A stretch of 64,000 nt of DNA from Streptomyces sp. CB01373 (GTDB lineage: Bacteria > Actinomycetota > Actinomycetes > Streptomycetales > Streptomycetaceae), in NCBI RefSeq assembly GCF_002803075.1, contig NZ_NNBK01000004.1:62001-126000 (forward strand), written 5' to 3'. The translations under genes and the position numbers were made by a program. The notes under the pieces are model-generated. The model worked only from the letters and a program-made list of their open reading frames with translations, was not told where the DNA came from and ran no database searches. Positions 1 through 8,961 of this stretch are shown here, one piece after another. Positions within the stretch are counted from its first letter, which is position 1. Every line of letters begins with the position of its first letter.

Positions 1-182
1 TCCCGCCGGGCACCGGGTACAGGACGGTGTCCGTCGCCCCCGACGACGTGCCCAACGTGCGCGTCCTGGCCGACGACCGGACGGTCCTGGTGGTCAACAC
101 CCTGAACCGCACGATCAGCGCGCAGGTCGACGGCAGGCGCTTCGACCTGAAGGCGTACGAGGTGAAGTGGCTGCAGCGGTAG
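1..182 (+). CDS. C-terminal end of an unidentified protein (5' truncated by window edge)
   Basis: An open frame enters from the left edge and stops at TAG 180-182, giving about 59 residues ending FDLKAYEVKWLQR. The piece alternates hydrophobic and polar residues (RTVLVVNTLNRTISAQVDGRRF), as in a terminal beta-sandwich of some secreted glycoside hydrolases. That is only a resemblance; the catalytic part is outside the window and no motif identifies the family. It converges on the large polysaccharide membrane protein, 30 bp away. Confidence 0.6.
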   Translation, partial: PPGTGYRTVSVAPDDVPNVRVLADDRTVLVVNTLNRTISAQVDGRRFDLKAYEVKWLQR

Positions 183-212
183 GTCGCCGCAGCCGCTCCA
201 CCCGACGCGTGC

Positions 213-3200
213 TCAGCCGCCTCCCAGTGTCAGGAACCGCTGCACCAGCGATGCGAACAGCACCGCAAGCAGCGGCAGCGAGAACCAGAAGCTGCTCCGG
301 AGCCACCGCAGCCGGCGCACACTGGGCCGCATCGCGACCCGGACGAGCTCCCGGGCCGTCAGCATCACCGTCAGCGCCAGCGCCGCGAGTCCGCCGGCCA
401 CCGACCACGGCGTCCACGTCACCTTCGGCCCGATCGGACCCGGATGCGGCTCGGGCACGGGACCGCCGGGCCGCTCGCGCAGCTCGTACAGGGTCACGTC
501 GTCGTTGGCGAGAACCTTCCTCAGCTCGCGCCGGTCGTCGAGGTTGCGCACGAGCCGCGACTCCCAGGCGGCCGAGTAGCCCACGTCCATCCGCAGATAC
601 GTCACCTGGCTGCGGTTGATCATCAGGTACGCGTTGGGACCCGCGTCCTTCAGCGACTCGACCAGCCCGGAGACCAGCACCGGGTCGGCCGGCGCCAGGG
701 TGGGCACGTAGTCGACGCGCTCCATGTCCCGCGCGCCCCACGGCATGGCCGGAGTGACGTTGGTGGCCGGGTCGTTGCTCAGCCACAGCAGCCGCACCGT
801 CGGCCGGTCGTGGGCGTACACGTAGTCCATGGCCGCGACCTCGCCGGGCCGGATCCGCTCGAAGGTCTCGTTGCCCCACCGGGCGACCAGGAAGCCGCCC
901 ATCAGCAGCAGGCCCGCCATCAGCGCGGCCAGCGGCGCGAGGCTCACCCGGTCCTTGTCCCGTTCCTCCGCGGTGGCGCCGGTGCGCGGGAAGAGCGCGA
1001 GCGCGGCGAGCAGCGCGGCCCCGGGCAGCGCGAACATGAAGACCCGCAGCGCCATCTCGCCGCCGTAGGACTGCATGCCGAAGCCGAGGAACGGCACGAA
1101 GCTGAGCACCAGCAGCGACCGCTCCCGGTACTTGTGCTCGCGCCGCCGCCACCAGCCCCAGCAGGCGGCTGCCATCACGGAACCGGCCAGCAGCACGCGT
1201 GCGTACAGCACCAGTTGGTGGGTCGAGTCGCCGCCCTGGATGCGGCCCGAGACGGACGTCGAGACATTGCTGCCGACCCCGCCGACCCCGCCGAACAGCT
1301 CGTCGAAGTGCCCCGACCAGTACGGCTCGGCCATGAAACCCAGCCAGAAGGCCGCCATCACCGCGAACAGCACGGGCAGGCCGCGCAGTTCGGACCTGCG
1401 GACCAGGACCAGCACGGCCAGCACACCCAGCATCACGAACGGGGTGAGCTGGTGCGCCGGGACGCTCGCGGCGAACAGGCCGATCACCACCAGAAGCAGC
1501 ACCGCCCGCTGTCGCCGGTCGGCCGGTTCCACCTCCGCCTCGCCCGGCCGCGCCGTGGTCCACAGCATCCGCGGCGCCCGGAACCAGACGAGGAGGATCG
1601 CCACGAACGCCAGGTACAGCAGATAGGTGAAGCCCTGCGGGGAGAAGTAGTCCTGGCCCACCCAGCCGCTGAGCACGAAGATCCACACACCGGTCCATCT
1701 GGCCCGCCAGCTCGCCCGCAGCGAACGGGTGAGCAGGAACATGGGGGGCAGGTAGAGCAGTTGGACGGTCAGCGGCCACCAGCGGATGACCTCGGTGAAG
1801 TCGCTCAGACCGCAGGCGCGGGCGACGAAGGCGGCCACCGCGAAGAACCCGGGCCAGCTCCACCGCGCGTCCAGGTCCGGCACGGCCGAACCGGTGCGGT
1901 CGATGAAGTCGATGAAACCGAGGTGCTGCCAGGCGGTGGCGAAGCGCGGCGCGCTCTCGATCACCGCGGGCAGCGCGTGCAGGGAGACGACGGTGGCGAC
2001 CAGGGTGACCAGCAGCAGCGTCCGGTGCTCGCGGCGCAGCCACAGCAGCGCGGCGAACACCCCGGTCAGCAGCGCCGCGCCGGCCAGGGTCGGCAGCGGC
2101 AGCACCGAGATCAGGCCCAGGCCGCCCATCCGGTCCAGGTCGGAGTCGCCCAGGCGCAGCGCGGGCACCCAGTACAGCAGCAGCGCGGTGATCAGCAGGC
2201 AGCCGAGCAGGACACCGGCCCGGGTGGGGACGAGCCGCTCCCGCCAGGAGGGGCCGGGGCCGCCGCCCCGGGCGGGAAGGGACTCCTCCGCCGAGGCCTC
2301 TTCCTCCGGGGCCGCCGCCTCTACGACGGACCGGTCCACGGCCGCGGAGGCCGCCTCCGGTACGTCGGCCGAATCGCCGGTGGTGTGTGTCCCGTCCGGT
2401 ACGACGGCACGCTCCTCCGTCCCGAACGGGGCGTCCACCTCCGGTCCGCCGGCCGGTCCCAGCTCCTGGACGGGCAGCCCCAGGGCCTGCGGCCCGTGCG
2501 GTCCGGCCGGCGGCCGGCCGGGGGCGTTGGCGGTGGTGCCGGCGGGCGGGGTGCCCGGTCCGGGCCGTACGTCCGGGCGGCGCTCCACGTGGTCGAAGTC
2601 GGCCTGGATACCCAGGGCGAGGGTGTCGGACTCCAGCGCCCAGGCGGGCGTCCGGTGCGGCGTGGTCCGGGCGGGGGCCTCGCGCGCCCCCAGATCGGCG
2701 AGGTCCCCGTCGGGTGCCGTGTCGTCGGGGACGCCCACGGCGGGCCCGGCCCTGACGGTCCGGTACAGCTTCGGCGCGGCGATCGCGACGATCACGGCGA
2801 GGCTGGAGATCTCCGCGACGCCGGCGCCGGTCAGCCCCATCCGGGGGAGCAGCAGCAGCGTCAGACCGAGCACCAGCGCGCACAACAGGCCCTGGAGCCA
2901 GGCCAGTCCGGCGGTACGGCTCTGGGCGCGCAGCACCGCGAAGTACGTCTCCATCACGACCCGCAGCAGCGCGCCGACGGCGAACCAGCGCAGCAGCGGG
3001 GTGGCGGCGTTGGCGTAGCCCTCGCCGAAGACGTGCAGGATGTACGGGGCCAGCAGGAACAGCAGCCCGCAGATGGGCAGCATGATGCGGGCCATCCGCT
3101 TCAGCGCGGCACGGGTGTTGGCGGCCAGCCGGGCCGGGTCGTGCGACCCCTCGACGGTCAGCGAGGCGCCCATGTTGATGGCGAGCAGGTTGACCGTGCC

Positions 3201-4082
3201 GCCGATCGTGGTGGTGATGTAGAAGTACGCGTTGTCGGCGGAGCTGACCTGCGCGGCGATGATCACCGGCACCAGGTAGACGACCGCGAGGGAGAACAGG
3301 GAGCCGGTGTAGTCGCCCGCCAGGAACCGCCCGAGCTCCTTCGCCGTCGGCGGCCGGGCGTGGTCCTCGGTGGCCCGTACGTGCCGGGGCACCAGGCGCC
3401 GGAACACCAGCCAGCCCAGCGGCACGATGGAGAAGGCGATCGCGGCGACCCAGGAGACGAAGACGCCGGTCGTCGGGATCGCGGCGGCCAGTCCCACCAG
3501 CAGGGCCAGTTTCACCGCCGAGAACGCGGTGTTGCCCACCGGGACCCAGGGCGCGCTGCGCAGTCCGGTCAGCACCCCGTCCTGGAGGGTGAGCAGGTTC
3601 CAGGCCATGACGGCGACGACGAAACCGAGACCGTGGGCGAGTCCGTGCAGGAAGCGGTACGACGGTCCCCACACGTCGAGGGTGAGCAGGAACACCCCGG
3701 CCGCGCACGCCACGATCACCGAACTGCCCATGTACGTGCGGGCGATGAGATGCCGTGTGGCACGGCCGGAGATAGGGATGAAGCGGGCCAGGGCGCCGGT
3801 GAGGGTGACCGCGGTCAGTCCGGCGAGGAGCTTCATGGCGGCGATGGCGGCCGAGCCCTGGCCGACGGCGTCGTCGGAGTAGTAGCGGGCGGCGACCAGC
3901 CAGTAGCCGAGGCCCAGCACCGCGGAGATCCCGGTGTTGAGCATCAGCGCGTAGGCGTTGCGGAACAGCGGGTTGCCGCCGGGGGACCGGCCCCGTCCGG
4001 GCAGTCGCAGACGGCGCCCCGGCTGCTCGGGCGCCTCCGGCCCGGTGGCCGATGCCTCGGTGGTGGTGGTCGTGTCAGACAC
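213..4082 (-). CDS. Polysaccharide flippase fused to a large glycosyltransferase-like membrane module
   Basis: GTG start, 1,289 residues. Residues about 35-445 form a polytopic module like Wzx/MOP-type polysaccharide exporters. Residues about 445-610 are a hydrophilic Pro/Glu/Ala-rich linker. Residues about 615-1075 are a second polytopic block with charged loops resembling GT-C type glycosyltransferases, followed by an extracytoplasmic segment (about 1080-1225) and two last membrane helices. Wzx flippases alone are usually about 450-500 residues, so this is a fusion. It overlaps the deacetylase gene by 8 nt and is last in the minus-strand run. Probable role: moving and elongating a lipid-linked surface glycan. 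The flippase half is well supported; glycosyl transfer by the second half is inferred from topology and I cannot name a sugar. Confidence 0.8.
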   Translation of the reverse strand: MSDTTTTTEASATGPEAPEQPGRRLRLPGRGRSPGGNPLFRNAYALMLNTGISAVLGLGYWLVAARYYSDDAVGQGSAAIAAMKLLAGLTAVTLTGALARFIPISGRATRHLIARTYMGSSVIVACAAGVFLLTLDVWGPSYRFLHGLAHGLGFVVAVMAWNLLTLQDGVLTGLRSAPWVPVGNTAFSAVKLALLVGLAAAIPTTGVFVSWVAAIAFSIVPLGWLVFRRLVPRHVRATEDHARPPTAKELGRFLAGDYTGSLFSLAVVYLVPVIIAAQVSSADNAYFYITTTIGGTVNLLAINMGASLTVEGSHDPARLAANTRAALKRMARIMLPICGLLFLLAPYILHVFGEGYANAATPLLRWFAVGALLRVVMETYFAVLRAQSRTAGLAWLQGLLCALVLGLTLLLLPRMGLTGAGVAEISSLAVIVAIAAPKLYRTVRAGPAVGVPDDTAPDGDLADLGAREAPARTTPHRTPAWALESDTLALGIQADFDHVERRPDVRPGPGTPPAGTTANAPGRPPAGPHGPQALGLPVQELGPAGGPEVDAPFGTEERAVVPDGTHTTGDSADVPEAASAAVDRSVVEAAAPEEEASAEESLPARGGGPGPSWRERLVPTRAGVLLGCLLITALLLYWVPALRLGDSDLDRMGGLGLISVLPLPTLAGAALLTGVFAALLWLRREHRTLLLVTLVATVVSLHALPAVIESAPRFATAWQHLGFIDFIDRTGSAVPDLDARWSWPGFFAVAAFVARACGLSDFTEVIRWWPLTVQLLYLPPMFLLTRSLRASWRARWTGVWIFVLSGWVGQDYFSPQGFTYLLYLAFVAILLVWFRAPRMLWTTARPGEAEVEPADRRQRAVLLLVVIGLFAASVPAHQLTPFVMLGVLAVLVLVRRSELRGLPVLFAVMAAFWLGFMAEPYWSGHFDELFGGVGGVGSNVSTSVSGRIQGGDSTHQLVLYARVLLAGSVMAAACWGWWRRREHKYRERSLLVLSFVPFLGFGMQSYGGEMALRVFMFALPGAALLAALALFPRTGATAEERDKDRVSLAPLAALMAGLLLMGGFLVARWGNETFERIRPGEVAAMDYVYAHDRPTVRLLWLSNDPATNVTPAMPWGARDMERVDYVPTLAPADPVLVSGLVESLKDAGPNAYLMINRSQVTYLRMDVGYSAAWESRLVRNLDDRRELRKVLANDDVTLYELRERPGGPVPEPHPGPIGPKVTWTPWSVAGGLAALALTVMLTARELVRVAMRPSVRRLRWLRSSFWFSLPLLAVLFASLVQRFLTLGGG

Positions 4083-4893
4083 GGGTACGGATGGCCTTCC
4101 GGCGGACCTGTCGGGCTCTGCGGACCATGGCGTAGCCCTTGGTGAGGGCGCGGTCCCTGGCGAAGTTGCGGGTGATCGCGCGGCCCTGGACGATCCGCTC
4201 GAACTCCTCGGTGGTCGTACTGCGGCGCACGGTGAGCCGCCGCAGGGCGTACGGGCCCTGACGCCGGCGGGCGAGGTCGTTGCCGACGGCGAGGGCCTGG
4301 GTGAAGCCGGCGGCCCGCACCAGGGTCCGCACCCGGTGGCTGGAGTAGCCGTAGGGGTAGGCGAACGAGGCCGGCACGGAGCCGAGTTCGGCGGCGACGA
4401 CCTCCTTGCAGCGGATCAGTTCCGACCACAGGGTGTCGTCGTCGAGCTGGTCGAGCTGCGGATGGGTGTGGCTGTGCCCGCCGATCTCGACCCCGCCGGC
4501 GGCGAGTTCGCGCACCTGGTCCCAGTCGAGCATGGTGTCCAGGCCGCCTCCGGTGTCGTGGGCGCCGCGGATCCAGCCGGTGGAGACGAACAGCGTGGCG
4601 GGGAAGCCGTAGTGGTCCAGCGTCGGCAGGGCGTAGCGGTGCACGCCCTCGTAGCCGTCGTCGAAGGTGATCAGGACGGGGTTCGCGGGCAGTGGGGGCA
4701 GGCCGGTGCCACGCCAGTGCCCTGCCAGCCGGGCCGTGGTGACCGGCTGGAAGCCGCGGTCCTTGAGCACGGCCATCTGCTCCCCGAACGCCTCCGGCGT
4801 CACGGACAGTTCCCGGGTGGCCTCGTTGGGCTCCGCCGAGACCGCGTGGTACATGAGCACGGGCACGGGGGGCACGCCGGCACGGCCGTTCAT
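4075..4893 (-). CDS. Polysaccharide deacetylase (NodB homology domain)
   Basis: 272 residues. The ATG at 4893-4891 overlaps the upstream glycosyltransferase stop as ATGA, which fixes the start. NodB-domain motifs are clear: TFDDGY near residue 77 (metal/base aspartates), HSHTHPQL near 139 (zinc histidines) and FAYPYG further on. The family removes N- or O-acetyl groups from sugar polymers. No signal peptide is evident, so it may act on a lipid-linked intermediate in the cytoplasm or leave unconventionally. Context (glycosyltransferases before, flippase after) points to modification of an exported glycan. Confidence 0.9.
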   Translation of the reverse strand: MNGRAGVPPVPVLMYHAVSAEPNEATRELSVTPEAFGEQMAVLKDRGFQPVTTARLAGHWRGTGLPPLPANPVLITFDDGYEGVHRYALPTLDHYGFPATLFVSTGWIRGAHDTGGGLDTMLDWDQVRELAAGGVEIGGHSHTHPQLDQLDDDTLWSELIRCKEVVAAELGSVPASFAYPYGYSSHRVRTLVRAAGFTQALAVGNDLARRRQGPYALRRLTVRRSTTTEEFERIVQGRAITRNFARDRALTKGYAMVRRARQVRRKAIRTRV

Positions 4894-5960
4894 ACGGAAG
4901 ATCCCTCCTCGTTCCGCCCGGCCGTCCCGCCGGGCGGGGCCGGCGCGGTCCTTCCGCCGGGCGGGGTCTGGGCGGCCCCTTCGATCCCGGACACCGAGAA
5001 CGTCGTGCCGGTCCGCCGCGCCCTGGCGGTGCCGACGGCGTAGCCGCTCGCGGCGGTGAGTACGCCGGCGACGATCGCGCCGGCGCGGCCCGCGGCGCCC
5101 GGGCGGGCCAGCAGGGCGTCCCGCAGCCCGCGGGCCAGACCGGCGGGCAGCACCCGGGTGGTGTAGCGGCGCTCGGACTCGAGGCCCTTGGCAGCGCCGA
5201 CGCTCCGCGCGACCAGCGCCTTCGACAGGCCCTCGGCGTAGACGCGGGTGCGGAAGTAGCGGAAGTGCTGGCGTGCCTCGGGCACCCGGTGGTGGATGAC
5301 CGCCCGGTCGTCGATCAGGAGGACCGCGTCGGGCCGGGCCCGGGTGAGCCGGATGCACAGCTCCGTCTCCTCGCAGCCCAGGGGCCGCTTGTCGCCGTCG
5401 CGGCCGATCCCCGTGGCGAAGCCGCCCGCCGCGTCGAACGCCGTGCGCCGGAAGGAGGCGTTGCCGCCGAGCACGTTGCGCACCCGGACCCGGCCCGGCG
5501 GCAGGCCGCGGTAGGTGCAGCCCACCACCCAGTCGAACTCCTCGGGGAACCAGGCCGGCCGGCGGCCCGACGCCCAGACCGGGACCGTCCGGCCGCCGAT
5601 CGCCATCACGCGCGGGTCCGCGTACCCCTCGGCGAAGTGCCGCAGCCAGTCCCGCTCGGCCACGGCGTCGTCGTCGAGGAAGGCGACGACCTCGCCGCGG
5701 GAGGCGGCGATACCCGTGTTGCGGCCGGCGGACAGGCCGCGCGGACCGGCGTTGGCGAGCACCCGCACCTCGCCGCCGCCCAGGTCCTCCGCGTACTCCT
5801 CGGCCAGCCTCGCCAGCAGTGCCGGGTTGTGGTCCACCACCAGGAGGATCTCCAGGGCCGGCCGGGACTGCGCCCGCACCGAGGAGACCGCCGCGAGGAT
5901 GTCCTCCCAGCGGTCCTCGGTGTAGACGCAGATCACGACGGAGATGCCGAGACCGCTCAA
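4890..5960 (-). CDS. Family 2 glycosyltransferase
   Basis: 356 residues, using a TTG start at 5960 that overlaps the preceding glycosyltransferase stop (TTGA). The protein then begins directly with the GT-A fold (ISVVICVYTEDRW), so a longer N terminus is unlikely. AFLDDDAVAE near residue 95 is the metal/nucleotide-sugar DxD site, and the later region LGCEETELCIRLTRA matches the acceptor-side ED motif of GT2 enzymes. The tail is hydrophobic and then Pro/Gly-rich. It probably adds a sugar to the surface glycan of this operon; donor and acceptor cannot be read from sequence. Confidence 0.88.
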   Translation of the reverse strand: MSGLGISVVICVYTEDRWEDILAAVSSVRAQSRPALEILLVVDHNPALLARLAEEYAEDLGGGEVRVLANAGPRGLSAGRNTGIAASRGEVVAFLDDDAVAERDWLRHFAEGYADPRVMAIGGRTVPVWASGRRPAWFPEEFDWVVGCTYRGLPPGRVRVRNVLGGNASFRRTAFDAAGGFATGIGRDGDKRPLGCEETELCIRLTRARPDAVLLIDDRAVIHHRVPEARQHFRYFRTRVYAEGLSKALVARSVGAAKGLESERRYTTRVLPAGLARGLRDALLARPGAAGRAGAIVAGVLTAASGYAVGTARARRTGTTFSVSGIEGAAQTPPGGRTAPAPPGGTAGRNEEGSSV

Positions 5961-6787
5961 GACGCCTCTCCCCGCACCGCGTCGAGCATCGGCGACCGGC
6001 GGATCCGGCGCGCCTCGCGGCGCAGTTCGCGCCGGTTGGAGCGCTCCCCGAGGATCACCTTCAGCACCCGCAGCCCGTCCCGCACGGCACGCAGATTGCT
6101 CATGCCGTGGATGCGCAGGTACTCGTGGCTGGGGATCTCCTGCACCTTCAGCCCGGCCTTGACCACTCTGATGTTCATCAGCGTCTCGACCTCGAAGCCG
6201 GTGCAGTCCAGCTCGATCTTGTCCAGGCAGTGCCGCCAGAACGCGTTGTACCCATAGCACAGATCGGTGTAGCGGGCGCCGAACTTCTGGTTGACCACGG
6301 TGCACAGGGCCCAGTTGCCGAGCTTGCGGATGAAGGTCATGTCGTCGGTGCCGCCGCCGTTGGCGAACCGGGAGCCCTTGGCGAAGTCCGCGCCCGAGAC
6401 CAGGGCGGAAACGTAGGAGACGATCTCGCCGCCGTCGGCCGATCCGTCCGCGTCGACCATCACGATGATGTCGCCGGTGCACTCCTCGAAGCCGGTGATC
6501 AGGGCATCCCCCTTGCCCTTGCCGCGCTGCCCGACGACCTTCACCTCGGGCCACAGTTCCCGTGCCACCTCGACGGTGTCGTCGGTGGAGTTGCCGTCCA
6601 CGAGAACCACTTCGTGGATCCAGTCCGGAAGCGTCTTGAAGACGTAGGGCAGGTTCTCCGCCTCGTTCATGGCGGGGATCACCACGCTCACCGGCGGGGT
6701 GATGGCCAAGTGCGAGGAGATGGGCCGGTATTCCGCGGCGAGCGTCGGATCCTGTTCCGACGAAGGCGAGCGCAGAACGGAACTCAT
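5957..6787 (-). CDS. Family 2 glycosyltransferase (DPM1/GtrB-like)
   Basis: 276 residues. The ATG at 6787 is preceded by GAGAGGGAAG; an earlier in-frame ATG at 6871 lacks a ribosome site. PPVSVVIPAMNEAENLPYVF and the DADGSADG metal site near residue 110 are typical of polyprenyl-phosphate sugar transferases such as DPM1/GtrB, but no C-terminal membrane helices are present. It begins the coupled set 5957-4890-4075-213, so it may prime the lipid-linked sugar. The polyprenyl acceptor is inferred from family resemblance. Confidence 0.88.
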   Translation of the reverse strand: MSSVLRSPSSEQDPTLAAEYRPISSHLAITPPVSVVIPAMNEAENLPYVFKTLPDWIHEVVLVDGNSTDDTVEVARELWPEVKVVGQRGKGKGDALITGFEECTGDIIVMVDADGSADGGEIVSYVSALVSGADFAKGSRFANGGGTDDMTFIRKLGNWALCTVVNQKFGARYTDLCYGYNAFWRHCLDKIELDCTGFEVETLMNIRVVKAGLKVQEIPSHEYLRIHGMSNLRAVRDGLRVLKVILGERSNRRELRREARRIRRSPMLDAVRGEAS

Positions 6788-7180
6788 GACTGGTCTTCCC
6801 TCTCGTCCGGCGGACCGCCCACACCTCGGGCGGCCCGGCTGTGTATCCGGTTCGAAAGGGGGGTTGATCACCCGGGGCGCGCCGGAACGGTTCTGTCGGA
6901 CACGCCGGGTGAGCTGGCAAAGCTGTCCGGCGTGCCGCGGAACGGCAGCCGGTCGCGCGGCACGGCTCGGTCACACCTGCGGTCACCGAGCACGGCACCC
7001 CCCTACCGCGCTCCGCGCCAGAACGTCCCGGCCCCTGAGCCCTCCCCTTGAGCCGCTTGCAGACGGTCCGATGCGGGTGAGATGTACGACGGTATTGACG
7101 ATTGCACCAGTATGGCAAGACCTGGAACCAGGTCTCACGTTTTTGTTGGTTTTGTCGTAACGCGACCCTGTGCGTGCTGT
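6788..7180. other. 393-bp intergenic region before the glycosyltransferase operon
   Basis: No convincing gene in either direction. It lies between the GNAT stop and the first coupled glycosyltransferase. It contains the inverted repeat at 7118-7135 and a candidate minus-strand promoter: TTGCCA at 7118-7113, an 18-nt spacer, and TACCGT at 7094-7089. That would leave a leader of about 300 nt before the glycosyltransferase ATG. The promoter is a pattern match only. Confidence 0.4.
7118..7135. promoter_or_regulatory. Inverted repeat overlapping a candidate promoter
   Basis: AGACCTGG-AA-CCAGGTCT has 8-bp perfect arms with a 2-bp centre. On the minus strand it runs into a TTGCCA hexamer that could be the -35 of the glycosyltransferase operon. 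The 2-nt loop is too tight for a good terminator hairpin, so an operator is likelier; the binding protein is unknown. Confidence 0.4.
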
Positions 7181-8275
7181 TCAGTGCCTGGAGCGGATTT
7201 GTCCGATGCGCTTCAGAGCCCGGTCCGCGGGCTCGAACAGCTCCGGCCGCGACAGCACCGCGTTGCGCAGCGCCCGGACCGGGGCGCGGCGCGCCCGGTG
7301 TCCGACCGCCACCGGGTGACGTCGTGTCACCCACCCCTCGGACACGTTGAGTTCGCGTGTCTTCAGGGAGTCCTTGTACTCCTTCTGGCCCCGGCCGAGA
7401 TCCAGGTACGCGATGCCGTCGGCGGCAGCCGCCTCGGCCATGCGCAGATGCAGGACCAGTCCCGGGGAGAACTTCGCGTACGCCGGGTCGTAGGCCGGGA
7501 ACCAGCAGGCCAGCACTCGTTCGGTGCGCAGTCCGAAGTGGGCGGCGACCGGCCGGCCGTCCGCGTACAGCACCGACAGAATGCCCGCGAAGGGGTCCGA
7601 GCGGGTGTGGAAGAGCCGCGTGACCAGGCGGTTGATCCACTCGGAGGCGAAGCGGTCGCTGCGCCCGGTCCGCCGGTACTGGGCGGACTTCCAGGCCATC
7701 AGCCGGCGCAGTGCGGCGGGGTCGCGCTCGTCGTGGACGTAGCGCACCGGGCCCGCGTCGCGGCCCAGCTTCCGGTCCTTGGCGAGCGTGGTCCGGGTGA
7801 ACTTCGGGGAACGGTCCCGCAGTTCGCGCAGATAGGTGTCGTACCCCTGGTCGATGTCCATGACCGGGGACGGGAAGGTGCCGGAGGCTCCCGCCTCGAA
7901 CGGCTCCTGGCCCGCCACCAGGTGGTCGAACTCCCAGACGGCCAGCGAGCAGGCCCGCAGCAGCTCACGGGCGTCCCAGGTGAAGCCGGGCCGGTGGACC
8001 AGGCCCTGGCAGTCGGAGACGCCGAGCCCGACGGCCCGGCCGACGCCGGTGGCCGATCTCTGGAACGGGAAGAACGCGGCGGGCTCGCCGTCCTCGCGGA
8101 TCACCGCGATCCGCACGCCGCGTCTGCACCGGCCCACCGCGAGCGCGAACTCGGGGGACAGGAAGGGGTTCGCCAGCTCCTCCGCGCCGTGCAGATGAGC
8201 CTTGGACTGCATCGCGGTCCACGCCGCCCGGTCGGCGGCCGTCAGCTCGCCGGGGCGGTACACGCTGATGTCCAC
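7181..8275 (-). CDS. FemAB/CelD-like GNAT acyltransferase
   Basis: 364 residues from a GTG placed 1 nt after the stop of the upstream membrane protein, so the two are coupled. The C-terminal half (AGILSVLYADGRPVAAHFGLRTERVLACWFPAYDPAYAKFSPGL split over two motifs, then YLDLGRGQKEYKDSLK) matches the BioF2/FemAB-type GNAT fold (Acetyltransf_6), found in enzymes that acylate or aminoacylate cell-surface polymers. The substrate is unknown. Its place beside the polysaccharide genes suggests acylation of a glycan or lipid-linked sugar. Confidence 0.82.
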   Translation of the reverse strand: MDISVYRPGELTAADRAAWTAMQSKAHLHGAEELANPFLSPEFALAVGRCRRGVRIAVIREDGEPAAFFPFQRSATGVGRAVGLGVSDCQGLVHRPGFTWDARELLRACSLAVWEFDHLVAGQEPFEAGASGTFPSPVMDIDQGYDTYLRELRDRSPKFTRTTLAKDRKLGRDAGPVRYVHDERDPAALRRLMAWKSAQYRRTGRSDRFASEWINRLVTRLFHTRSDPFAGILSVLYADGRPVAAHFGLRTERVLACWFPAYDPAYAKFSPGLVLHLRMAEAAAADGIAYLDLGRGQKEYKDSLKTRELNVSEGWVTRRHPVAVGHRARRAPVRALRNAVLSRPELFEPADRALKRIGQIRSRH

Positions 8276-8276
8276 G

Positions 8277-8702
8277 TCAGGAGCCCTGTCTTCTCGCCGT
8301 ACGGCCGCGCCCGCGCCGCACCAGAACCAGCAGGAGAACGAGGGAGCAGAACGCGGTGACGGCCAGCAGTCCGCCGCCGACGGACCACCGGTGCACGGCG
8401 AGCATCCCCTGGGCGACCAGCATGTCGAGGGCGACCGCGCCCGCGACCGAGGCGAGGGCGCGGCCGAAAGGATCCAGCCCGCGCAGCGCGGCGGCGATGG
8501 CCGCGGCCGGCGCCGCGAGCAGGAAGAACAGCGTCAGCGGGCCGCGCAGTGGAGAGCCGGAGCCGGTGAGCGCGAGCAGCGCGCCGGTCCCCCCGGCCGT
8601 CGTCGCGGCGCCCGCGAGCAGCGGTGTCAGGTCCCTCCCCGGACCCGGCCGCGCCCGCTGTGTGCCCGGTGTCGCAACTGACTTGATGCGTATGGTCTGC
8701 AT
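8277..8702 (-). CDS. Small polytopic membrane protein
   Basis: 141 residues from ATG 8702 (MQTIRIKSVATPG). About four hydrophobic helices (GAATTAGGTGALLALT; PLTLFFLLAAPAAAIAAAL; a third around ALASVAGAVALDML; a fourth GGLLAVTAFCSLVLLLVLV), ending in an Arg-rich tail. I do not recognise the family. It precedes the FemAB-like gene with a 1-nt gap, so the two probably work together in the surface-polymer locus. Confidence 0.65.
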   Translation of the reverse strand: MQTIRIKSVATPGTQRARPGPGRDLTPLLAGAATTAGGTGALLALTGSGSPLRGPLTLFFLLAAPAAAIAAALRGLDPFGRALASVAGAVALDMLVAQGMLAVHRWSVGGGLLAVTAFCSLVLLLVLVRRGRGRTARRQGS

Positions 8703-8961
8703 TGGCGACTTTGCCCCCCGAAGCGCCGGATGCCGGGCTTCAATGTCGCGCAGCCCCGCTGCCGCGTCAAGACGCGGAGGCGGCCGTACGGGTTCACGCG
8801 CGCCCGCGCGCCCCTCTTGAGCGTCCGGTTCCATACCTCCCAACCCACTTGTGCCACAGCGGATTTCGTTGATCGTTGGAAAGTTTTGGCATGGACACTT
8901 CCTGTCAACACGCGTAGCTGCTACCACGGTTACGGCAGAGATCCTGCTAAAGGGAGGTTCC

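Noticed and set aside
444-4145. A 1,233-codon open frame on the + strand antisense to the flippase fusion
   Set aside because: Its protein is His/Gln/Arg-rich with no domain, as expected for a GC-rich antisense frame; the minus-strand gene has clear motifs and coupling.
7118-7135. Inverted repeat as terminator of the FemAB-like gene
   Set aside because: Two-base loop and no following T run; an operator is a better reading, though termination cannot be excluded.
8886-8920. TTGGCA/TAGCTG as the esterase promoter
   Set aside because: The spacer is 23 bp, too long for a normal promoter.
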